Shown piece after piece: positions 50,953 through 61,391 of a stretch of 64,000 bases of DNA. How positions within the stretch are numbered: position 1 is the first letter of the stretch; every line of letters starts with the position of its first letter. This DNA comes from Burkholderiales bacterium (GTDB lineage: Bacteria; Pseudomonadota; Gammaproteobacteria; Burkholderiales; Ga0077523), in assembly GCA_019747905.1 (NCBI GenBank), contig JAIEQG010000103.1, positions 1-64,000 on the forward strand, read 5' to 3'. The position numbers were made by a program, and so were the translations under genes. Below the pieces are notes generated by a model. That model ran no database searches, was not told where the DNA came from, and saw only the letters and a program-made list of their open reading frames with translations.

Positions 50953-53900
50953 ATGAATGCCTCGCTCTTTCGACTGGTCTTCAACCGCGTGCGCGGGGCC
51001 TACGTGCCGGCCTCTGAGGCAACACGATCCCATTCGCGGAGTGGACGCCGTGCACTCCGCGGCTCCGTCGCGGCGCTGGTCGCGGCCTGTACGGCGATTG
51101 CGCCCATGGCGTCGGCGCAGTCACCCCTCGACGGAACCTTGCCGATCGCCGCGCAGAACTGGATCTCCAGCGGCCAGGCGGCGCTCGACTACGCGGCCAA
51201 TGTGATGACGATCACCCAAGGCTCGCAGCGGGTGATCCTCAACTGGGACAGCTTCAACATCGCCGCAGGCCGCGCGGTCAACTTCGTGCAGCCCGATGCC
51301 AGCGCGGCCGCGCTGAACCGGATCGGCGGCGGCGTGCCGAGCGTGATCGCCGGGCAACTCAATGCCAACGGGCAGATTTATCTGCTCAACCCGAACGGCA
51401 TCCTCTTCGACCGCGGAGCCCAGATCAACGTGGGCGGGTTGATCGCATCCGCGCTCAACATCCCCGATGCCACCTTCAATCGCGGACTGCTGTCAGTGCC
51501 CGTGGGCGAAGCGGCGTTTTCGTGGGGCGGCACGCTGGAGCAGTACAACGTTACGCAGATCGTGGTCCGCCCTGATGCGAGGCTGTCCACGACCGTGGCC
51601 GGCGGCAGCATCATGATGTTCGCCCCCAGGATCGTGAACGAAGGCACGATCTCCACGCCCGACGGCCAGACGATGCTCGCGGCGGGCGCGAAGATCTTCC
51701 TGACGGCACCGCTCGACTCGACCTTGCGCGGATTCCTCGTGGAAGTCGATCCGTTCCTCGAGCGGGACGCGAGTGGCCAAGCGATCGTCGCACAGGGCGG
51801 CTCGGTGACGAACGAAGCCGTGGGGCGGATCGTGGCCGAACGCGGCAACGTCACGCTGGCGAGCCTGGCCGTCAACCAGAACGGGCGCGTCAGCGCCACG
51901 ACTTCGGTGCGCCTGAACGGCTCGGTGTACCTCCAGGCGCGCGACACGGTCAGCCTGCAGACGGGCATTGCCACGGTCGTCGAGAACAATGTCACCGTTC
52001 CACGCGGCCTGCGCACCGGCAAGGTGAGTTTCGGTGAAGGCAGCACCACGGAAGTGCTGCCGGAACTCCGTGACGCACAGACGATCCAGGATTCGCAGAG
52101 CTTCACGCCATCGACCATCAACGTCGTCGGCAGCACCGTGCACCTGAAGCGCGACAGCGTGATCGCCGCGCCCGGCGGTATCGTCAACGTGACGGCGCTG
52201 GCGGGCCAGATCTTCCAGACGCCCGGGGCACCCGCGGCGGACGGGGTGCGCGTCTATCTCGAGCAGGGCAGCCGTATCGACGTCGCGGGCACGCGATCGA
52301 CCACCGTTTCCGTGGAGCGCAACTTCATCGAAGCGGAACTGCGCGGCAACGAACTGCGCGACTCGCCGTTGCAGCGCGACAGTTTCCTGCGCGGCAGTAC
52401 GGTGACCGTGGATATCCGCAAGGGCACACCGCTGGCCGACGTGTCCGGTTATGTGGGTCAGGTCGCCCGTACCGTAGAGGAGCGCTCGTCGATCGGCGGC
52501 ACCATCACCATCCGATCGGAAGGCGACGTGGTCCTGCGGCAAGGCAGTATCCTGGACGTGAGTGGCGGGCGCGTGACCTACACTGCAGGTATCGGTTCCG
52601 AAACCCTGCTCGCGGGGGCCGATGGGCGGGTCTATCGCATGAGCGAGGCCTCCCCCGATCGCATCTACACCGGTTTCGCCGATCGGTACACCGTCACGGA
52701 TCCGCGCGGTGGCACTCAGACGTGGAGGCCGCGCCAGAGCGGCGAGTTCCTCGCAGGATATGCAGAGGGCAAGGACGCGGGCTCCGTGACACTGACGGCG
52801 CATGCGATCGCGCTCGAGGGTCAGTTGCTCGGCGGGTCTACGCCGGGTGCCTATCAGCGGGAAGCGGGGACGATTCCCAGGGGCGGTGAACTGATCCTCG
52901 GGGACGCTACCCAAGCCAGCGCACCGCAGGCGGACTTCAAGCTCGCGGGTATCCAGTTCACGCGGCAACTCGATCGGCTTGCGAGCAGCTTCACGGCCGA
53001 TGACGCGCTGCCGGCGCAATGGCGCGAGAGAGCCCAGGTCGACACCGCGACCTTCAGCGTCGGCGGATTCACACGGATGCGCGCATTCGCCAAAGGTGCG
53101 ATCGTAGTGCCGGCGGGAGTCGACCTGACGCTGGCGCCGGGCGGTTCCCTGGCGGTCACGGGGCGCGAACTCGCTGTCAACGGCAACATCACCGCGCCCT
53201 CGGGTTCGATCGTGCTCGCCACCCGCGAAGTGGCGGGCGGCGGTCTAGATCCGGCCCACCATGGCCTCAAGATAGGCGCGGGTGTGGTGGTGTCCGCGGC
53301 GGGCCTCTGGGTGAACGATGCCCCCGGCGTGCGTGCCCAACTAGGGACGGATCCGATCCTGGTGGATGGCGGTACGGTCACGTTGTCGTCCGCGGCCGAT
53401 CTTCTCCTCGGTCCGTCCAGCGTCATCGATGTTTCCGGCGGCGTTCACGTCGGCCGTGATCGCTCGGTGAGGGCCGGCGCAGCAGGTGACATCGCGCTGT
53501 CGAGCGGCCGCGTCGGCTTGTCGGACACGGATCGACAGTCTTCGCGAATCGAACTCGCCGGTACCTTGCGCGGATACGCGCTCGGCGGTGGCGGAGGATC
53601 CTTGTCCCTGTCGACGTCATCGATCATGGTGGGCGGCATCCCGTCCGCCGCCGTCGGTGAACTGCGGCTCGATCCTTCGTTCTTCGGGCAGGGCGGGTTT
53701 CGGAGATTCTCGTTGAGCGGGCGGGATTCCCTGTCGATCGCGCCCGGGACGCTCGTCGTGCCACGCCAGCAATCCTGGCAACTCTCCCAGGACGATTTCA
53801 CGCGCGCCACCGGGAGCGCCTTGTTCGACTTCAGCGATCGAGTCGTGCTGCCGGACTTCCAGCGCGCTCCGATGGCGATTTCGCTCAGTTCGCCGAGCAC

Positions 53901-56900
53901 CGTGTTCGGCAGCGTCGACATCGGCGCGGGCTCCCGCATCACGGTCGATCCTGGCGGCGAGATTGCCGTCGCGTCCGGTCGCCAGGTCACGGTGCACGGC
54001 ACTCTGGAAGCGCCGGCGGGCAGCATCGCGATCGGCAATGCCCGGCCCGGTGGAACCGAATCGTTCGAGGCCGACGTCAGCGTGTGGTTGGCGGCGTCGA
54101 GCAGGCTGCTCGCTACGGGCTACCTGCGCCTGACACCGGACGCGCGCGGCTTGCGCACTGGCGAAGTGCTCGATGGCGGCAGGATCACGCTGTCCGCCCT
54201 CAAGGGCTACCTGGTCGCGGAACCCGGGTCCGTGATCGACGTTTCCGGGGTGAGCGGTGAGCTCGATCTCGCGAGGGACTCCGGTGTCCGATCGGTCACC
54301 GCGCGCACCGCCGTTGCCGGTTCAGCCGGCAGCGTCACTCTGGAGGCGCGCGAGGGCTTGCTGTTCGACGGACAGTTGCGTGCAGGTCCCGGCGGAGCGG
54401 GTGCGGCAGGAGGCTCGCTGGCGGTGTTCATGGACGAACTGCCGATCCTCTTCTTCCCCAGCAACGCGCGCGAGATCGTGCTCACGGACCGCATCGGCTT
54501 CGTTCCAATCGGACTGCGCCCAGGTCAGGCCGTGGAAGCGGATCCCTTCGATCCGGCGGCACCGATCAACGGCAAAGCCTTCGTGAGCGCATCGGCAGTC
54601 GCCGGTGCAGGCTTCGATTCGCTTTCGTTGAAGGCGGGCGATGCGATCCGGATCGAAACGCCGGTCGACCTCTCGCTGCGTCGCAGTCTCCTGCTGGATG
54701 CGCCGTCCCTGATAGGCGAGGGAACCGGAACGGCCAGATTGACAGCGGCCTACATCGCCCTGGGCAACACGGACATCACGCGCCAGGCGACCACGGTGCC
54801 GACGGCTGGGCTGGCACAACTCGACGTTCATGCGCGACTCATCGATATCATCGGTACCAGCAGCATCGGCGGGTTCGACGTCGTGAACCTCGCCAGCAGC
54901 GGCGACATTCGCTTGCGGGGCGTGGTCGTCGACACCGATCCCACCATCAACGGGACGACGTACGGCCTGGTCGGTTCGCTCGTTTCCGCGGCCGATCTCG
55001 TGCTAGAGGCCGCGCAGGCCTATCCCACGACGCTGTCCCGTTACACCCTGTCCGTGACCGGCCGGCCGTCCGGCCGCATCACGTTCCAACACGCACCGAC
55101 GCCGACGACTGGCCCCGTCTTGTCGGCGGCAGGTAGCCTGCGGGTCGAAGCCCACGAGATTCACCAGAACGGTGTCCTCAAGGCCCCCTTCGGCGCCATC
55201 GAACTGGTGGCGGCCAACCAGGTGACGCTTGGGGTGGGCAGCGTTACGTCCGTGTCCGGTGAAGGGCAGACCATTCCCTTCGGTCGCACCGAGTTGTCCG
55301 GCATCGACTACGTGTACGCATTCGGCCCTGGTTTCGGCAACCTCATCCTCGAAGCTCCTCCCGAAAAGCGCGTGTTCCTCGATGCCCCTTCGATCGAGGT
55401 CGAAGGCACAATCGATCTCACCGGCGGTGGCGACTTGTTCGCGTACGAGTTCACGCCCGGACCCGGCGGGTCGCGCGATGTTCTCGACCCCGTCAACGCT
55501 CCCGGCGCATTCGCCGTGTTGCCATCCGTGGGCAGTGGCTTCGGACCTTCGGACCATCAGTACTCGATCGGTGTGGACGGTCTCGCGGTCGGTGATCAGG
55601 TGTATCTCTCGGGCGTGTCCGGACTTCCGGACGGCGTCTACACCCTGCTTCCGGCGCGCTATGCGCTGCTGCCGGGGGGCTATCTGGTCACTCCGGCTGC
55701 GAGCACGCTCGACTTGCAGCCGAGTGCGGGGATGGTGTTGCCGGACAACTCGCAGTTGGTTTCGGGCTACCGCATGACGACTCACTACGACGGATCCATC
55801 GCCCGCGATGGACGCACGTCCGGCTTCTACGTGGCGTCCGGTGCCGTCCTGAACGAGCGAGCAGAGTATCGGGAAACGAGGGGCGACACTTTCTTTGCCG
55901 ATGTACCCACGGCCCAGTTGCCGGCCGACGCCGGTAGACTCGCCATGTCGGCCGCTCAGGCGCTCGTACTCAATGGCACGGTGCTGGGATCCGGCCTCTC
56001 GGGACGGCGCGGCGCCGAAGTCGACATCGCCGCACCGAAGCTGGCCGTGGTCGCACCCGGTGTGGCCGCGCCTGATCAGTACCTCGCGCTCGATACCGCA
56101 CAGGTGAATCGCCTCGGAGCATCGAGCCTGCTGCTCGGGGGACTACGCACTCGGACCGCCGGCGGGATTCGTATCGACGCGGGACTGGGCGCGTCGGACT
56201 CCCGCGTCTGGATCGGGACCAACGCCGACAATCCGTTGACCGCGGTCGACGTTCTGCTGGCAGCGACTGGCGAGGTGACGTTGACGGACGGGAGCAGCAT
56301 CGTCGGACAGGCAAGCGAAACCGCTGCCTTGCCCGGTACCATCACCGTGACCGGCAACGGTGCGCTCGTGCGGGTATCGTCGGATTCGCTGGCGGTGATC
56401 GAGCGGTCGGCCTTCGATCGCTCCCTCGGAACGGTCCGGGTCGGGGAGAACGTACAGCTATCGAGCCCGGGGTCCGTAGTCCTCGACGCAACGCGCGACA
56501 CCTTCATCGCTGATTCCGCGAAGATCGAAACAGCGGCGGTGTCGGTGTCGGCGGGCCGCGTGAGTCTCGGTGAAGTGCCGGCCGCCGCCGAGGGATTGGT
56601 GCTTACGCAGAGCCTGTTGGCCCAGCTCGGCGGTCAAGCCACGCTTGGCGTGAAGAGCTACAGCTCGATCGACCTCTACGGCTCCGTCACTCTCGGTGGC
56701 GTGAACGCGGCGACGGCGCTACCCCTCGTGCGCGACCTGAGGCTCGACGCAGCGGCGGTCGGCGGATACGGGGCCGGTGACAAGGTGATCCGTGCGCAGT
56801 CGATAACGCTCATCAACTCGTCGGGTGCAATCGATGCGCCCTTCGCAACAGTCCCCGACGGCACAGGCTCGCTCCGATTCGATGCCACCGGCACGGCGTC

Positions 56901-59900
56901 CGGTCAAGGCGTCCTGGTGATCGGCGGTGGGGACAAGGCTTTCGACGGCTTCGGATCGCTGCTCGGCCGTGCTTCGGGAGAAATCAGATTCTCGGGGTCA
57001 GGCACGTTGCGCACCGACAGTTTCGTATCGCTCGAGACCGGACGCATCGTGGCGACCGCGGACGCGGAGCAAGCGCTTGTGGCCGTGGGTGAGTTGGCGA
57101 CTGTGTCGATCGGTACGACGTCGGACGACGCGGCTGTGGGTCTCGGTGGGCGCCTGCGGCTTTCCGGCTCGCGCATTTCGCACGGTGGGCGTATCGAGAT
57201 GCCCGCAGGCAGCGTCGTGCTCGAAGCCACCGGAACGGATGCGGCCGATGGCGTGACGTTACTCGCCGGGTCCATTCTCGACTTGGCCGGCCGGTCGATC
57301 GAGTTCACGCCTGGTGCGGCGCGCGCAAGCTCCGGCGGAACCGCGCGATTGTCCGCCCTTCGGGGCGACGTCATCATCGGCCAGGACGCGCTGGTGACGG
57401 TGGCGGCCGGCGGCGAAGGAGCAGACGGTGGATTGCTCGAGATCGAGGTTCCGCAGGGTAGCCTGCTCCTCGGTGGCCGGGTGCTCGGTTCGGGCGGGGG
57501 CGCGGCTGCACGCGGAGGACGTGTTTCGGTGGATGTAGCGACCCTCGACGACTTCGGTGCCACGGAACTTGCATTCGCAGTCGGCGGATTCGACGAATCC
57601 CGCCGCTATCGCGTGCGTTCCGGCGACGTCGCGATCGCCAGCGACACCACGGTACAGGCCAACTCGATCCTCATCTCAGTCGATGCCGGTTCGATCTCCC
57701 TTGCGGGATCGCTGGATGCTTCCGGGACAAATGGCGGCAGGGTCGAGCTATGGGCGCGGGATTCCGTAGCCCTGCTCGGTACGGCCGGGATCGACGCATC
57801 GGCGGCCACCGTCGACGGCAAAGGCGGGCGCATCGTGCTGGGGACTTCGACGGGCGTGATCGACCTCGCTGCCGGGGCGCGTCTGTCGGTCGCGGGCTCG
57901 GAACGCCAAGGTGGCCGCGAGATCGTGCTGCGCGCTCCCCGGATCGGCGGCGATCTGGCGATCCAGCGCGTCGATGCCGAATTCTCGTCCGGAGCCGCGA
58001 TCATCGCGGAGGCCTTCCGTGTTTATGACCACTCGAGCCTCGGGAGCGCGGAGTTTGCCGCCATCGCCGCCGACAGCGATGCTTACATGGCGTCGGCCGT
58101 GGGTGTCCGCGGGCGCCTCACGGCATTGACCGCTATGCGGGCCGGCGTCGAGGTCCGCAGCAGCGGCGACCTTATGCTGACTTCGGACTGGAATCTGTTC
58201 TCGCAGCGGCCAGGCGGAGAACCCGGCTTGCTCACCTTGCGGGCCGCCGGCGACCTGCTGCTCTCAGGTTCATTGAGCGACGCGTTCACCTCGAGCACGC
58301 ACCCGGGCGGTGTCAACCCCAGCACTCAGCAGCTCAACCCAGTGTATCTGGTCCAGCCAGGCGAGAGTTGGTCCTATCGTCTCGTGGGCGGTGCTGATCA
58401 AGGCGCAGCGGATCCGCTTGCCGTGATCAAGTCGGAAGTATCGGGTGACGTGGTGCTGGCTGAAAACCGGTTCGTGCGAACGGGTTCCGGAACCATCGAC
58501 GTTGCAGCCGGACGGGACATCGTCATGACGAGTGTCCGATCCACCATCTACACCGCGGGCGCTCCCGGTCCGTCGGTTCCCGGCTTTGCCGCCAGTTCGA
58601 TCGCCAACATCCCCACGCCTTCCTACACCGAGCGCGGAGGCGACATCCGTGTGAGCGCGGGACGCGACGTACGCGCGGCACCCAGCAATCAACTCGTCTC
58701 CGAGTGGCTTTACCGGGACGTGAAGCGCGCCGGCAACGCCTTGCGCCCGAACCCGCAATCGACCTGGTGGGTGCGGTTCGACATGTTCCAGCAGGGCATC
58801 GGCGCCCTTGGCGGCGGCGATATCGAAGTTTCGGCCGGCCGGGATGTCGATCACGTGTCCGCAGTGATCCCCACCAATGGTCGTGTGTACGGTGATGTCG
58901 GGCTACCGCCCGAGGCCGCGAACTTCATCGAGCAAGGTGGGGGCAGTCTCACTGTGCGGGCCGGGCGCGACGTGCTCGGCGGCGTCTACTACGTGCAGCG
59001 GGGCGAGGGCCTGATCGAAGCCGGCCGATCGGTGGGCCTCGGGGTACGGGAGAGCGGACCTGCGTTGAATACCATCCTGGCGCTCGGGGATGCGCAGGTC
59101 ATGGTCAGGGCCCTCAAGGACGCGACCCTGGAGACGGCATTCAACCCCACGGTGGTGCGGCAGGCCCGCCCGAATACGGGGACGACAGGTTTGCTGACCA
59201 CTTACTTCTTCACCTACGGTCGGAACGCGGCCCTCGACGTGCAGTCCACTGCCGGCGTCGTGCGCCTGTCGAACGATCGGGACCTGCTGACGCAGTTGCC
59301 CGGATCCCCACTGGCCAGCCGGACCGACGAAGCGGCCTCGGCGCTCGTGTATCCGGGCATAACCCGCCTCACGGCATTTTCCGGCGACGTGGTCGTGTCG
59401 CGTCCGTTCACGCTCTTTCCATCGGAAGCCGGGCAACTCGAGTTGCTGGCCGAAGGCAGTGTGCTGATCGGCGGCACGATGAACATGTCGGACGTCTCGC
59501 CGGATGCGCTACCCCGCGCGCTGTCACCGGACATCCGGTACACGGATCGAATCTCGCCGTTGCTCGTAAACGCTTCGGAACAGGGGCCGCTGTTCCATGC
59601 AGAAGCGGTGCTGCACCGCGCCTACGTCGAACCCGTCTACATCGTCGCCCGGACCGGCGACGTCGCGGGGCCGGTCGATCCGGAAACGGGCATCTCCCCG
59701 TTCGGGACGTTTGCGAAGCCAGTGCGGATCGTCGCGGGGCGCGACGTGCGGGATGTCTGGGTGTACGGACAGAACGTACGACCCAACGACGTGACTCTGG
59801 TCGAGGCCGGTCGCGATTTCCGTTACACGACGCTGCGCACCACGCTCGGCGAACAACGTACCAACAACGGGCGCTTCGAGATCGGCGGACCCGGCGAAGT

Positions 59901-61287
59901 CCAGGTGAACGCAGGACGCAACATCGACCTCGGAAACTCGGGGGGACTGGTGACCCGGGGCAACTTCAACAATCCGTTCCTGCCCGAGTCCGGTGCCTCG
60001 ATTCGCATTGGTGCCGGGGCCGTCGACGGGGACTACGACGGCTTCATCGATGCATACCTTGAAGGCGGCCGCGCAGGTACCCGGCAGTATCGATCGGAAC
60101 TGGCAGTTCACGACCTGTTCCGTTCCCGCGGCCGATCGTTGTCTGCCACTGACGCGTTGAGCCTGTTCGGCAACTGGTTGACGCCGTCGCAAAGGGCTGT
60201 GCTCTCGGCGAGCCCGTCCCGGATACTTACGGAAAGTGAAGCGCTCCCGCTGTTCCTCGCTGCTCCCGCCGCCGACCGCGCGCTCATGGAGGCCGATGCG
60301 CTCGCGCGCTTCAAGCTCCTGGGCGAATCGGAGCAGACGGCGTTCATCAACCAGGTGCTGTATGCGGAACTCAAGCAGACGGGCAGGGACTACACCTCGG
60401 CGCGGGCGGACGACTACCTGCGGGGGTATCGGGCCATCCTCACGTTGTATCCGCTCGACGATGCCCAGGGTACGCTCGACCCGGCAACGTTGACCAATGC
60501 CGACCTCGACCGCATGCGTTCGGCCGCGGCACTGCGCTATCCGGGCGATGTCAGTCTGTTCTTCAGCCAGATCAAGACCGAACAAGGCGGAGACATCGAG
60601 ATGCGGGTTCCGGGCGGTCTCGTCAACGCGGGCCTGGCGAATCCCGGGAGCCTGCCGAAATCCGCATCCGAGCTGGGAATCGTGACCGTCCGTGGCGGTT
60701 CGATCCGCGCGACGGTCGCGGAGGATTTCCTGGTCAACCAGTCGCGCGTGTTCACGCTGCAGGGTGGCGACATCTTGCTCTGGGCCTCCTATGGCGACAT
60801 CGACGCCGGCCGTGGCGAGAAGACGGCGACGGCCACGCCGCCGCCGCAAGTCGTGTTCCGCGGCGATCGCTTCGTGCTCGACACGTCACGATCCGTAGAA
60901 GGTTCCGGCATCGGTGTGCTGCTCGGTCGCGATGACATCGTCCCCGGCGACGTCGACCTGATTGCGCCGCGCGGTGAGGTCAACGCCGGGGACGCCGGTA
61001 TTCGGGTCGCGGGCAACCTCAATATCGCGGCCCTGCAGGTGGTGAACGCACAGAACATCTCCGTGGGCGGCGCCAGTTCCGGCGTGCCCGCCGCATCGAG
61101 CGGGAGCGTGGCCGGGCTGGGTGGCGTGTCGAGTGTCGCCAACGAGGCGACCCGTTCGGTGCAGGAAACCACCAGTCAAGTGGTGCGCAAGGCAGTGACG
61201 GGGTCGGCGGAGCCTACCCCCTCCTTCCTCACCGTCGAAGTCATCGGCCTGGGCGATGACGATGACGAGCGCAAGCGCAAACGATGA
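50953..61287 (+). CDS. Giant TpsA filamentous haemagglutinin-like exoprotein
   Basis: A 3,444-residue secreted protein. An extended signal peptide (ESPR) starts it (MNASLFRLVFNRVRGAYVPA, SEATRS), then the hydrophobic core AALVAACTAIAPMASAQ. The TPS domain follows at about 57-300, with NGQIYLLNPNGILFDRGAQI and NVGGLIASALNI, the NPNGI motif used for TpsB recognition. The body is long beta-helix-like sequence with recurring 'G.I.L...G....G' and, late, 'AGRDV' turns (GGDIRVSAGRDVRAAPSNQL, GGDIEVSAGRDVDHVSA), as in DUF3739-type haemagglutinins. The tail is acidic then basic (GLGDDDDERKRKR). No toxin domain, RGD or PEP-CTERM tail was noticed. Likely a surface adhesin or matrix fibre. Confidence 0.93.
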   Translation: MNASLFRLVFNRVRGAYVPASEATRSHSRSGRRALRGSVAALVAACTAIAPMASAQSPLDGTLPIAAQNWISSGQAALDYAANVMTITQGSQRVILNWDSFNIAAGRAVNFVQPDASAAALNRIGGGVPSVIAGQLNANGQIYLLNPNGILFDRGAQINVGGLIASALNIPDATFNRGLLSVPVGEAAFSWGGTLEQYNVTQIVVRPDARLSTTVAGGSIMMFAPRIVNEGTISTPDGQTMLAAGAKIFLTAPLDSTLRGFLVEVDPFLERDASGQAIVAQGGSVTNEAVGRIVAERGNVTLASLAVNQNGRVSATTSVRLNGSVYLQARDTVSLQTGIATVVENNVTVPRGLRTGKVSFGEGSTTEVLPELRDAQTIQDSQSFTPSTINVVGSTVHLKRDSVIAAPGGIVNVTALAGQIFQTPGAPAADGVRVYLEQGSRIDVAGTRSTTVSVERNFIEAELRGNELRDSPLQRDSFLRGSTVTVDIRKGTPLADVSGYVGQVARTVEERSSIGGTITIRSEGDVVLRQGSILDVSGGRVTYTAGIGSETLLAGADGRVYRMSEASPDRIYTGFADRYTVTDPRGGTQTWRPRQSGEFLAGYAEGKDAGSVTLTAHAIALEGQLLGGSTPGAYQREAGTIPRGGELILGDATQASAPQADFKLAGIQFTRQLDRLASSFTADDALPAQWRERAQVDTATFSVGGFTRMRAFAKGAIVVPAGVDLTLAPGGSLAVTGRELAVNGNITAPSGSIVLATREVAGGGLDPAHHGLKIGAGVVVSAAGLWVNDAPGVRAQLGTDPILVDGGTVTLSSAADLLLGPSSVIDVSGGVHVGRDRSVRAGAAGDIALSSGRVGLSDTDRQSSRIELAGTLRGYALGGGGGSLSLSTSSIMVGGIPSAAVGELRLDPSFFGQGGFRRFSLSGRDSLSIAPGTLVVPRQQSWQLSQDDFTRATGSALFDFSDRVVLPDFQRAPMAISLSSPSTVFGSVDIGAGSRITVDPGGEIAVASGRQVTVHGTLEAPAGSIAIGNARPGGTESFEADVSVWLAASSRLLATGYLRLTPDARGLRTGEVLDGGRITLSALKGYLVAEPGSVIDVSGVSGELDLARDSGVRSVTARTAVAGSAGSVTLEAREGLLFDGQLRAGPGGAGAAGGSLAVFMDELPILFFPSNAREIVLTDRIGFVPIGLRPGQAVEADPFDPAAPINGKAFVSASAVAGAGFDSLSLKAGDAIRIETPVDLSLRRSLLLDAPSLIGEGTGTARLTAAYIALGNTDITRQATTVPTAGLAQLDVHARLIDIIGTSSIGGFDVVNLASSGDIRLRGVVVDTDPTINGTTYGLVGSLVSAADLVLEAAQAYPTTLSRYTLSVTGRPSGRITFQHAPTPTTGPVLSAAGSLRVEAHEIHQNGVLKAPFGAIELVAANQVTLGVGSVTSVSGEGQTIPFGRTELSGIDYVYAFGPGFGNLILEAPPEKRVFLDAPSIEVEGTIDLTGGGDLFAYEFTPGPGGSRDVLDPVNAPGAFAVLPSVGSGFGPSDHQYSIGVDGLAVGDQVYLSGVSGLPDGVYTLLPARYALLPGGYLVTPAASTLDLQPSAGMVLPDNSQLVSGYRMTTHYDGSIARDGRTSGFYVASGAVLNERAEYRETRGDTFFADVPTAQLPADAGRLAMSAAQALVLNGTVLGSGLSGRRGAEVDIAAPKLAVVAPGVAAPDQYLALDTAQVNRLGASSLLLGGLRTRTAGGIRIDAGLGASDSRVWIGTNADNPLTAVDVLLAATGEVTLTDGSSIVGQASETAALPGTITVTGNGALVRVSSDSLAVIERSAFDRSLGTVRVGENVQLSSPGSVVLDATRDTFIADSAKIETAAVSVSAGRVSLGEVPAAAEGLVLTQSLLAQLGGQATLGVKSYSSIDLYGSVTLGGVNAATALPLVRDLRLDAAAVGGYGAGDKVIRAQSITLINSSGAIDAPFATVPDGTGSLRFDATGTASGQGVLVIGGGDKAFDGFGSLLGRASGEIRFSGSGTLRTDSFVSLETGRIVATADAEQALVAVGELATVSIGTTSDDAAVGLGGRLRLSGSRISHGGRIEMPAGSVVLEATGTDAADGVTLLAGSILDLAGRSIEFTPGAARASSGGTARLSALRGDVIIGQDALVTVAAGGEGADGGLLEIEVPQGSLLLGGRVLGSGGGAAARGGRVSVDVATLDDFGATELAFAVGGFDESRRYRVRSGDVAIASDTTVQANSILISVDAGSISLAGSLDASGTNGGRVELWARDSVALLGTAGIDASAATVDGKGGRIVLGTSTGVIDLAAGARLSVAGSERQGGREIVLRAPRIGGDLAIQRVDAEFSSGAAIIAEAFRVYDHSSLGSAEFAAIAADSDAYMASAVGVRGRLTALTAMRAGVEVRSSGDLMLTSDWNLFSQRPGGEPGLLTLRAAGDLLLSGSLSDAFTSSTHPGGVNPSTQQLNPVYLVQPGESWSYRLVGGADQGAADPLAVIKSEVSGDVVLAENRFVRTGSGTIDVAAGRDIVMTSVRSTIYTAGAPGPSVPGFAASSIANIPTPSYTERGGDIRVSAGRDVRAAPSNQLVSEWLYRDVKRAGNALRPNPQSTWWVRFDMFQQGIGALGGGDIEVSAGRDVDHVSAVIPTNGRVYGDVGLPPEAANFIEQGGGSLTVRAGRDVLGGVYYVQRGEGLIEAGRSVGLGVRESGPALNTILALGDAQVMVRALKDATLETAFNPTVVRQARPNTGTTGLLTTYFFTYGRNAALDVQSTAGVVRLSNDRDLLTQLPGSPLASRTDEAASALVYPGITRLTAFSGDVVVSRPFTLFPSEAGQLELLAEGSVLIGGTMNMSDVSPDALPRALSPDIRYTDRISPLLVNASEQGPLFHAEAVLHRAYVEPVYIVARTGDVAGPVDPETGISPFGTFAKPVRIVAGRDVRDVWVYGQNVRPNDVTLVEAGRDFRYTTLRTTLGEQRTNNGRFEIGGPGEVQVNAGRNIDLGNSGGLVTRGNFNNPFLPESGASIRIGAGAVDGDYDGFIDAYLEGGRAGTRQYRSELAVHDLFRSRGRSLSATDALSLFGNWLTPSQRAVLSASPSRILTESEALPLFLAAPAADRALMEADALARFKLLGESEQTAFINQVLYAELKQTGRDYTSARADDYLRGYRAILTLYPLDDAQGTLDPATLTNADLDRMRSAAALRYPGDVSLFFSQIKTEQGGDIEMRVPGGLVNAGLANPGSLPKSASELGIVTVRGGSIRATVAEDFLVNQSRVFTLQGGDILLWASYGDIDAGRGEKTATATPPPQVVFRGDRFVLDTSRSVEGSGIGVLLGRDDIVPGDVDLIAPRGEVNAGDAGIRVAGNLNIAALQVVNAQNISVGGASSGVPAASSGSVAGLGGVSSVANEATRSVQETTSQVVRKAVTGSAEPTPSFLTVEVIGLGDDDDERKRKR

Positions 61288-61391
61288 GCCGAAAGGAGCA
61301 AACGACCGTCACGCAACGTTAACGCCCCTGCAATACGGCGCCACAACAATCAACGGGCTTCAAGTCCTGCAAGCCCGAACCTGAAAAGCCC

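Noticed and set aside
50953-61287. TpsA as a contact-dependent inhibition toxin
   Set aside because: No pretoxin motif, no recognisable toxin C-terminus and no small immunity gene follow; the next gene encodes the ExbB fusion.
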